This document shows, in pieces, positions 6,543-11,142 of a DNA stretch of 11,142 bases; position 1 is the stretch's first letter, and each line of letters opens with the position of its first letter. The position numbers were made by a program, and so were the translations under genes. Under the pieces are notes generated by a model that saw only the letters and a program-made list of their open reading frames with translations, had not been told where the DNA came from and did not search any database. The stretch lies in contig JAJDEL010000498.1 in the NCBI GenBank assembly GCA_029259835.1, forward strand, positions 1 to 11,142, in the 5' to 3' direction. This DNA is from Planctomicrobium sp. GTDB taxonomy: Bacteria > Planctomycetota > Planctomycetia > Planctomycetales > Planctomycetaceae.

Positions 6543-8024
6543 CTAATTTTCCATTGCAAGCCGCACAAGCGCTCGGACCATTACACCTGTGCCGCCTGCA
6601 TCTTGATGAGCCGACTTTGATTCCGCGTAGGATGGACCAGCGATGTCCAGGTGAACCCAGGGCGTTTCGTCAACAAATTGCTCCAGGAATTTCGCGGCGG
6701 TGATCGCTCCTCCCCAACGTGAGCCGATGTTTTTGCAATCAGCGAACTCTGACTTGAGTTGCTCCGCGAAATAGTCATACATCGGCATTTGCCAGATGTC
6801 TTCGCCGACTTCACGAGAGGAGTTGAGAACACTTTCGCACCATGGTTGGTTGTTCGAGAATGCTCCGACAACATCTTCACCTAAAGCGACAACACAGGCA
6901 CCGGTGAGCGTTGCCAGGTCGACAATTTTGTCAACTTTGTGATCGACTGCGTACGCGAGGACATCTGCCAGTACGAGTCTCCCTTCGGCGTCGGTGTTAT
7001 GAATTTCGATTGTCTTTCCATTTCTCGCAGTGACGACACTTCCCAACTTGTAGGCACCAGCCCCGGTCATATTCTCGACGAGTCCCATGTAGCCAGTCAC
7101 ATTGACTGGGAGTTTCAGTTTCGCAATGGCAGTAATTGCTCCGAGGACAGTCGCTGCGCCTGCCATGTCAGATTTCATGGTGATCATGCCGGCGGAGGGC
7201 TTCAGCGAGAGACCACCGCTATCGAAAGTGACACCTTTGCCGACGAGAGCAAGAGTCGGAATGCCTTCGCCGCCACCTTCGTATCTGAGAACGACCATTC
7301 GCGGCGGTCGATCAGTTCCTTTGGAAACCGCAAGCAGTGCCCCCATGTTTTCGTCATCGAGCATGTGCTCGTCCAGGATTTCTCCACGTATTCCAATTGC
7401 TGCTGCTTCGTCTGCAGAGATTTGAGCAAACGAATCCGGGTAAAGATCGTCTGGATGCTGGTTGACCAGTTTGCGAGTCAAGTTGACGGCTTCTCCGAGG
7501 ATGCAACCTCTGGCGATTGCATCCTGGTTTTGCTTGGTCTCTTCGGCTCCCAGGATTGTCACGGCAGTGAATTCGTGGCGATCCTGTTCTTCTTTGTACA
7601 ACCCCTGAGTTGAACAGCCTACAGTCACGACATCTGCAATCCGTTCCAATGCGGACTCTTCACTAAATGCTTTCGAGGCAGAGACTGGAACACAGACACT
7701 CAGTGTTTGATCCTCTTTCGAAGCGATCTTCCGAATCGCAGTGACGATGGATTTACCGAATCCGCCAATTTTCAATTTATCGCTTTTCCCCAACCCGGCG
7801 ATGATGAGTCGATCTGCATTGAGATGTGGGGCGTCCGGAATGATTGTCAATTCACCTGACTTGCCGGTCAAGTCTTCACGTTCCTTCATACGCGTGAGGC
7901 TGCCACTCAATGCCTCGTCGAGACTTTGAACTGCCTCGTCAAATTCACCATCCTCGGTGATGCCAATCAGTATCCAGCTTGCTTCCGCTTCAACGGGGGA
8001 GAGTTGCGATAATGAAAACTTCAT
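6543..8024 (-). CDS. pepA: Leucyl aminopeptidase (cytosol aminopeptidase, M17)
   Basis: Two-metal exopeptidase of family M17 that removes N-terminal residues from peptides; normally a cytoplasmic homohexamer used in peptide turnover. The protein has 493 residues, the usual length. The catalytic C-terminal half contains 'GKGVTFDSGGLSLKP' with K263 and D268, 'MKSDMAGAA' with D286, and the M17 signature 'NTDAEGRL' with D345, E347 and R349. The spacing equals that of E. coli PepA (K270, D275, D293, D352, E354) with a constant shift of seven, so every metal ligand and catalytic residue is kept. I chose ATG 8024 ('MKFSLSQL'); an in-frame TTG at 8072 would add 16 proline-rich residues, lacks a clear ribosome site and would sit very close to the putative promoter. 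It is divergent from pgk. No signal peptide is seen. Confidence 0.95.
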   Translation of the reverse strand: MKFSLSQLSPVEAEASWILIGITEDGEFDEAVQSLDEALSGSLTRMKEREDLTGKSGELTIIPDAPHLNADRLIIAGLGKSDKLKIGGFGKSIVTAIRKIASKEDQTLSVCVPVSASKAFSEESALERIADVVTVGCSTQGLYKEEQDRHEFTAVTILGAEETKQNQDAIARGCILGEAVNLTRKLVNQHPDDLYPDSFAQISADEAAAIGIRGEILDEHMLDDENMGALLAVSKGTDRPPRMVVLRYEGGGEGIPTLALVGKGVTFDSGGLSLKPSAGMITMKSDMAGAATVLGAITAIAKLKLPVNVTGYMGLVENMTGAGAYKLGSVVTARNGKTIEIHNTDAEGRLVLADVLAYAVDHKVDKIVDLATLTGACVVALGEDVVGAFSNNQPWCESVLNSSREVGEDIWQMPMYDYFAEQLKSEFADCKNIGSRWGGAITAAKFLEQFVDETPWVHLDIAGPSYAESKSAHQDAGGTGVMVRALVRLAMEN

Positions 8025-8090
8025 GAAACAGCCAGTCTTGATGCGTTGCGGAGGTGGAAAGTGGATTATCAACTTGTCTTCGGATTCTCT

Positions 8091-8118
8091 ATCATAGCCG
8101 TTCGAGAATTTCGTTGAA
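8091..8118 (-). promoter_or_regulatory. Candidate pepA promoter
   Basis: On the minus strand TATGAT (8096-8091) matches five of six bases of a sigma-70 -10 box. Sixteen nt upstream is TTCAAC (8118-8113), a three-of-six match to a -35 box. Transcription would begin near 8084, leaving a leader of about 60 nt before ATG 8024. Planctomycete promoters are poorly matched by E. coli rules, so this is tentative. Confidence 0.3.
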
Positions 8119-8158
8119 AGATGCCGCGTTAGGAACTGCCCCGGAATTATTACTCGAC

Positions 8159-8234
8159 ATTAGCCGTTTGGGCGCTAGCCCCGGATCGAATTTCGGTTCA
8201 CGATCAGACGCAGGGCTAGCGCACTGTGGCTGAT
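8159..8234. repeat. 76-bp imperfect inverted repeat, REP/MITE-like
   Basis: The left end ATTAGCCGTTTGGGCGCTAG (8159-8178, continuing CCCC) is mirrored by the right end GGGCTAGCGCACTGTGGCTG (8213-8232, then AT). Reverse-complementing the right end gives AT-CAGCC...GCGCTAGCCC, matching the left except for a few bases and a one-base gap. The CGCTAGCCC core is exact in both arms. The interior (about 8184-8210) has no coding sense. I recall palindromes with 'GGCGCTAGCCCC' and 'GGGGCTAGCGCC' as abundant in planctomycete intergenic DNA, so this is likely one copy of a dispersed non-autonomous repeat. Confidence 0.65.
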
Positions 8235-8276
8235 ACAAACCGAATCAATTCGAGGATTTATTACAGGACAGTCCCT

Positions 8277-8302
8277 AGCCGCACATTTTAAAGTGTGAGG
8301 CA
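8277..8302. repeat. Short intergenic hairpin repeat, copy 2 (5' of pgk)
   Basis: GCC(g)CACATT at 8278-8287, loop TTAA, then AGTGTG(a)GGC at 8292-8301 form a nine-pair hairpin with one T-G wobble and one G/A mismatch. It shares TAGCCGCACA, a TTT run and GTGTG...GGC with the copy at 6354-6379. It lies 63 nt before the pgk start codon. Confidence 0.55.
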
Positions 8303-8364
8303 AACTCAGATTTCTCGATTCACAACACATCACAATTCAGTGCAGACGGAAAGAACTCATCGCG

Positions 8365-9591
8365 ATGGCGAAAAAGACAATTGCAGAGATTGATGTTGCT
8401 GGCAAAAAAGTTTTAATGCGAGTCGACTTTAACGTCCCTCTCGATGATGCCCAGAATATCACCGATGATCGCCGTATACGTAGTGCATTGCCTTCCATTA
8501 AGTCGGTTCTCGATCGGGGTGGAAGTCTGGTTCTGATGAGCCATCTCGGTCGCCCGGATGGCGAACCGATTGCGAAATTCAGCTTAAAGCCAGCAGCCCA
8601 AAGACTTGAGGAGTTGCTCGAAATTCCGGTTGCCTTCTCAATCGATACCGTTGGCAAAGATGCCGAGGAGAAAGTCGGCAAGCTGAAGCCGGGGCAGGTC
8701 GTCGTTCTTGAAAATGTTCGCTTCGCACCGGAAGAAGAGATTCCGGAAGAAGATCCGGAACCATCTGCTGAACAAAGAGCAGCCAAGACAGCCTATGGAG
8801 AAAAGCTCGCTGCATTCGGTGACATCTATTGCAACGACGCCTTCGGAACCTGCCACCGACCGCACGCCAGTATGTATACGGTGCCATCAGTCATGAGGGA
8901 GAAGCCGAAGGTTGTTGGTTTTCTAGTAAAAAAAGAAATTAAATATCTCAGTGAGGCCATCGCCAGTCCGACGCGTCCGTTCGTCGTAATTCTCGGAGGC
9001 GCAAAGGTCTCTGATAAAATCGATGTGATTGAAAACCTCTTGGACAACTGCGATAAAATTTTGATCGGTGGTGCGATGGCTTATACCTTTTCACTTGCCA
9101 AAGGCGGAAAGGTTGGGCAGAGCCTCGTTGAGGAAGACAAAGTAGACTTGGCAAAAGAGTTAATGAAACGAGGCGGTGACAAACTCGTCTTGCCTGTCGA
9201 TACACATTGCGGCGACGAGTTTAAGAATCCCGATTGCAACAAGCTTGTCGTCAATGCTGGTGAGATCCCAGACGACTACGAAGGGTTTGATATCGGTCCC
9301 AGAACTGCCGAGATGTTCGCAGAGATTGCAAAAGGTGCTGGCACGATTATTTGGAACGGTCCAATGGGAGTTTTTGAAGTTCCTCCGTTTGATGCCGGCA
9401 CGAAAGCAGTTGCTCAGGCGATTGCTGATTCCGACGCCGTGAGCATTATCGGTGGTGGAGACAGTGCCGCCGCAATTCAGCAACTTGGCTTCGCAGACCA
9501 GGTCTCGCACGTCAGTACTGGTGGCGGCGCAAGCCTTGAAATGCTGGAAGGGAAGAACTTCCAAGCAGTTGATGTTCTCGATGAGGCATGA
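8365..9591 (+). CDS. pgk: Phosphoglycerate kinase
   Basis: Cytoplasmic glycolytic and gluconeogenic enzyme that transfers phosphate between 1,3-bisphosphoglycerate and ADP. At 408 residues it is slightly longer than the usual 390-400. The N-domain has '[13 protein letters not shown]' (14-26), '[12 protein letters not shown]' with the substrate arginine, '[12 protein letters not shown]' and '[13 protein letters not shown]'. The C-domain has '[11 protein letters not shown]' with the nucleotide lysine, '[10 protein letters not shown]' and the phosphate loop '[11 protein letters not shown]'. An acidic stretch, '[20 protein letters not shown]' at about 123-142, accounts for most of the extra length. 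Unlike in many bacteria, gap, tpi or pyk are not adjacent; the gene stands alone, divergent from pepA and followed by a 254-bp gap with no obvious hairpin terminator. The start is the ATG in front of the conserved 'AKKTIAEID'; its ribosome site is weak. Identity is secure. Confidence 0.97.
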   Translation: MAKKTIAEIDVAGKKVLMRVDFNVPLDDAQNITDDRRIRSALPSIKSVLDRGGSLVLMSHLGRPDGEPIAKFSLKPAAQRLEELLEIPVAFSIDTVGKDAEEKVGKLKPGQVVVLENVRFAPEEEIPEEDPEPSAEQRAAKTAYGEKLAAFGDIYCNDAFGTCHRPHASMYTVPSVMREKPKVVGFLVKKEIKYLSEAIASPTRPFVVILGGAKVSDKIDVIENLLDNCDKILIGGAMAYTFSLAKGGKVGQSLVEEDKVDLAKELMKRGGDKLVLPVDTHCGDEFKNPDCNKLVVNAGEIPDDYEGFDIGPRTAEMFAEIAKGAGTIIWNGPMGVFEVPPFDAGTKAVAQAIADSDAVSIIGGGDSAAAIQQLGFADQVSHVSTGGGASLEMLEGKNFQAVDVLDEA

Positions 9592-9804
9592 AATTAGGCT
9601 TTCATGGTTGGCGAAGACACATCAACGGGATAGTATCTGTTGCGGTGTTTTTGGCTGGCTTGAGATCTCGCCGGTTTGCAGGTTTTCTCTCGATGTGTGA
9701 GTTTCTTCACTGTTCGTGATGGTAAGACAACAAACGATAGAGTGGGAGCGGATCAGTTCTGCCCAAAGTTTCAGTTCCTCGGTCATACGGCATACTACAA
9801 GTTT

Positions 9805-9834
9805 TTGACCTCGATATTCTTACAAATTGACCTC
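9805..9834 (+). repeat. Direct repeat TTGACCTC x2 before the thioredoxin-like gene
   Basis: TTGACCTC occurs at 9805-9812 and again at 9827-9834, 22 bp apart, about two helical turns. The second copy runs into the ribosome binding site. Each TTGACC resembles a -35 box, but no suitable -10 box follows either at normal spacing. Two tandem regulator half-sites are possible. Confidence 0.3.
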
Positions 9835-9840
9835 AGGAGG
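9835..9840 (+). promoter_or_regulatory. Strong ribosome binding site of the thioredoxin-like gene
   Basis: AGGAGG, a full Shine-Dalgarno core, lies five nt before the ATG at 9846. It fixes the start and is far stronger than the ribosome sites of the cyclase, pepA and pgk genes in this window. Confidence 0.75.
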
Positions 9841-9845
9841 GTCTC

Positions 9846-11015
9846 ATGATTCAACGATTACTCTGTTTCTCACTCTTTCTTACCATTATCGGGCAGGCAT
9901 TCCCGCTTGTTGCTCAGGACACACCTGCTAAAGAGGCGGTTGAAGAGAAAGCCAAGCCGGATCTATTTGCTGTTCCCAAGGGAACTGATGAAAAGATATT
10001 GAATCTGTTCATCCGAAAGCTGACGCGAACCCCACCGGCAGATCGGTCTCCTGAAGGCGCTCTGGAACATTTGGGAAAAATGAATAGCGCTATCGAAGAG
10101 ATTCTTTCGCGTGAGATCAGTGAAGAATTGTATCTCACTGCATTGCAATTGCGTTTGCAGATTCTGGAAATTCTCCCACGAGTCGGTGATAATTCAGCGG
10201 TCGCAAAACGAACTAAGCTCATTGACGAAATGAAGCGAGATGAGCGGGAAGGTGTGAAAGCACTTGCTGCACAGCTTGAATTGCAAGAAAAAATTCAACG
10301 GTTACCAACTCTTCCTGTCAAAGCGCAGAAAGAACTGGTGAGCGAAGTAGGAACCAAGCTTTCCGAAGCGGACGTCAAAAACCCTGAGAGGTTTGGTCAA
10401 GCGGCTCAAGCCGCAATGCAAGTCGCTCAGACATTGGAGCGGTATGGTGACCCAGAAATCGCAGCCACCGCTTACAAGCTATATTCAGGAATCCTGGCAA
10501 AGAAAAACCATCCAGAAATGGGAGATCTTGTTAAGAGAATGCAGGCCACCGTCCGGCGTCTGGAACTGCTCGGCAACAATATCGATATTGCTGGACCAAC
10601 AGTCAATGGGGAGCAGTTCAACATTGATCAGTATCAGGGAAAAGTTGTTCTCGTCGATTTCTGGGCAACCTGGTGCGGACCTTGTATTCAAGAACTCCCC
10701 AATGTGAAAGCACTGTACGACGCCTACCACGAAAAAGGTTTTGAAGTCGTTGGAATCAGTCTCGATGAAGACAAAAAAACGCTGACCGATTTCATTGCAA
10801 AAAGAGAACTCGCGTGGCCGACAATTTTCTTTGCGGAACCGGAAGAGCAAGGGTGGAATAATCCAATTGCCCAGTATTATGGAATCAGTGGAATTCCTTC
10901 TGCGATTCTCGTCAATCAGGACGGCAAAGTTGTCACCCTGAAAGCTCGTGGTGAAAATCTTCGTGATGAACTCGCGAAGCTTCTGGGCCCTCTTGAAGAG
11001 AATGAGTCTGAGTAA
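9846..11015 (+). CDS. Exported TlpA/ResA-like thioredoxin-fold protein with helical N-terminal domain
   Basis: Predicted secreted or periplasmic thiol-disulfide protein of 389 residues. Residues 1-24 are a signal peptide: an Arg at position 4, a hydrophobic run 'LLCFSLFLTIIG' and likely cleavage after 'PLVA'. Residues about 30-235 are charged and helix-rich ('QLELQEKIQRL', 'AAQAAMQVAQTLERYG'), with no recognisable catalytic motif and perhaps TPR-like. Residues about 240-380 are a TlpA/AhpC-TSA-type thioredoxin domain: 'GKVVLVDFWATWCGPC' with active-site C277 and C280, 'GFEVVGISLDED', and 'YGISGIPSAILVNQDGKV' with cis-Pro351. TlpA and ResA relatives reduce disulfides for cytochrome c or oxidase assembly, but no cytochrome-assembly genes are adjacent, so the partner is unknown. 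It is a single gene with its own strong ribosome site and a clear terminator after it. Confidence 0.88.
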   Translation: MIQRLLCFSLFLTIIGQAFPLVAQDTPAKEAVEEKAKPDLFAVPKGTDEKILNLFIRKLTRTPPADRSPEGALEHLGKMNSAIEEILSREISEELYLTALQLRLQILEILPRVGDNSAVAKRTKLIDEMKRDEREGVKALAAQLELQEKIQRLPTLPVKAQKELVSEVGTKLSEADVKNPERFGQAAQAAMQVAQTLERYGDPEIAATAYKLYSGILAKKNHPEMGDLVKRMQATVRRLELLGNNIDIAGPTVNGEQFNIDQYQGKVVLVDFWATWCGPCIQELPNVKALYDAYHEKGFEVVGISLDEDKKTLTDFIAKRELAWPTIFFAEPEEQGWNNPIAQYYGISGIPSAILVNQDGKVVTLKARGENLRDELAKLLGPLEENESE

Positions 11016-11028
11016 TTTAATAAATACG

Positions 11029-11047
11029 TGAGCCGCAACGTGGCTCA
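11029..11047 (+). repeat. Hairpin just after the thioredoxin-like gene
   Basis: TGAGCCGC (11029-11036), loop AAC, GTGGCTCA (11040-11047) form an eight-pair stem with one G-T wobble, starting 13 nt past the stop codon. It begins with AGCCGCA like the two hairpin repeats at 6354 and 8277, but the rest differs. No T-run follows; it may protect the 3' end or assist the terminator just beyond it. Confidence 0.45.
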
Positions 11048-11056
11048 TTACAGTTC

Positions 11057-11093
11057 AAAAGGCCATCGGAATTGCGATTCCGGTGGCCTTTTT
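11057..11093 (+). terminator. Intrinsic terminator of the thioredoxin-like gene
   Basis: AAAAGGCCATCGGAAT (11057-11072) pairs with ATTCCGGTGGCCTTTT (11077-11092) over 16 positions with a single T-G wobble and a TGCG loop, and the stem runs into five Ts (11089-11093). The A-run on the left makes it work on both strands, so a convergent gene beyond the right edge could share it. The remaining 49 bases show no definite gene. Confidence 0.9.
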
Positions 11094-11142
11094 CATAATA
11101 TGTGTACTGACGAATATCCCGCCGATGTGTGTAACCTCCGAC

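Larger units (their letters stand above)
8025..8364. other. 340-bp divergent intergenic region between pepA and pgk
   Basis: No gene is seen here. It should carry promoters for pepA (leftward) and pgk (rightward). Visible contents are one candidate pepA promoter (8091-8118), a 76-bp imperfect inverted repeat (8159-8234), a 17-bp sequence resembling one downstream of pepA (8231-8247), and a hairpin repeat (8277-8302). I found no convincing pgk promoter boxes; the pgk start codon is preceded by only a weak GGAAAGA. Confidence 0.6.

Noticed and set aside
6939..7613. 224-codon plus-strand open frame antisense to pepA
   Set aside because: It lies wholly inside pepA, whose M17 residues are all intact; its product is Ser/Asp/His-rich without any recognisable domain.
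8025..8072. Longer PepA start at TTG 8072
   Set aside because: It adds a proline-rich 16-residue tail not expected in M17 enzymes, has no ribosome site and sits nearly on the candidate promoter; ATG 8024 is preferred.
9592..9845. Possible small gene or terminator after pgk
   Set aside because: No open frame with a ribosome site and no hairpin plus T-run was found; only the short GAGATCTC palindrome, too small to count.
10485..11048. 187-codon minus-strand open frame opposite the thioredoxin-like gene
   Set aside because: It is antisense to a clear TlpA-type domain, has no ribosome site of note and its protein looks like no known fold.
11094..11142. Possible start of a new gene at the right edge (ATG near 11100)
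   Set aside because: Only 14 codons are visible, with no ribosome site and directly behind a terminator; it cannot be supported.

Overview
The window looks like ordinary chromosome of a planctomycete (Planctomycetota, probably the Gimesia/Rubinisphaera/Thalassoglobus side). This is inferred from the very large two-FtsX-domain permease with its 'ASCLNLYQ' segment, the secreted thioredoxin with a long helical front part, intergenic palindromes of the 'TAGCCG...GGGCTAGCGC' kind, moderate GC and sparse, mostly single-gene transcription units. I could not run a search, so the placement rests on protein and repeat style only. There is no sign of phage, integrase, transposase, CRISPR array, tRNA or rRNA.

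Layout, left to right. (1) 1-3262, +: 3' part of a large ABC-transporter permease of the FtsX/MacB-LolC class; its N-terminus and its ATPase lie to the left. (2) 3263-3424: intergenic, with a strong inverted repeat. (3) 3425-4357, +: a diadenylate cyclase domain protein (c-di-AMP synthesis) with an extra N-terminal domain, resembling archaeal DacZ more than bacterial DisA. (4) 5391-4387 and 6296-5391, both -: a two-gene unit in which a GalU-type uridylyltransferase is followed, through a TGATG stop-start overlap, by a GHMP kinase very like plant glucuronokinase. (5) 8024-6543, -: leucyl aminopeptidase PepA with all metal and catalytic residues. (6) 8025-8364: 340-bp divergent region holding a putative pepA promoter, a 76-bp imperfect inverted repeat and a short hairpin repeat. 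(7) 8365-9591, +: phosphoglycerate kinase. (8) 9846-11015, +: exported TlpA/ResA-like thioredoxin-fold protein, followed by a near-perfect intrinsic terminator.

The genes are mostly housekeeping and do not form one pathway. The exception is the kinase/uridylyltransferase pair. Together the two enzymes could turn free glucuronate (or a similar sugar) into a sugar 1-phosphate and then a UDP-sugar, the salvage logic used by plants. This is the most interesting biological proposal in the window. The second is the DacZ-like cyclase with RHW in place of the RHR motif. At DNA level, a short hairpin (AGCCGCACAY...GTGTGrGGC) occurs about 60 nt upstream of both galU and pgk, and a different palindromic element sits between pepA and pgk.
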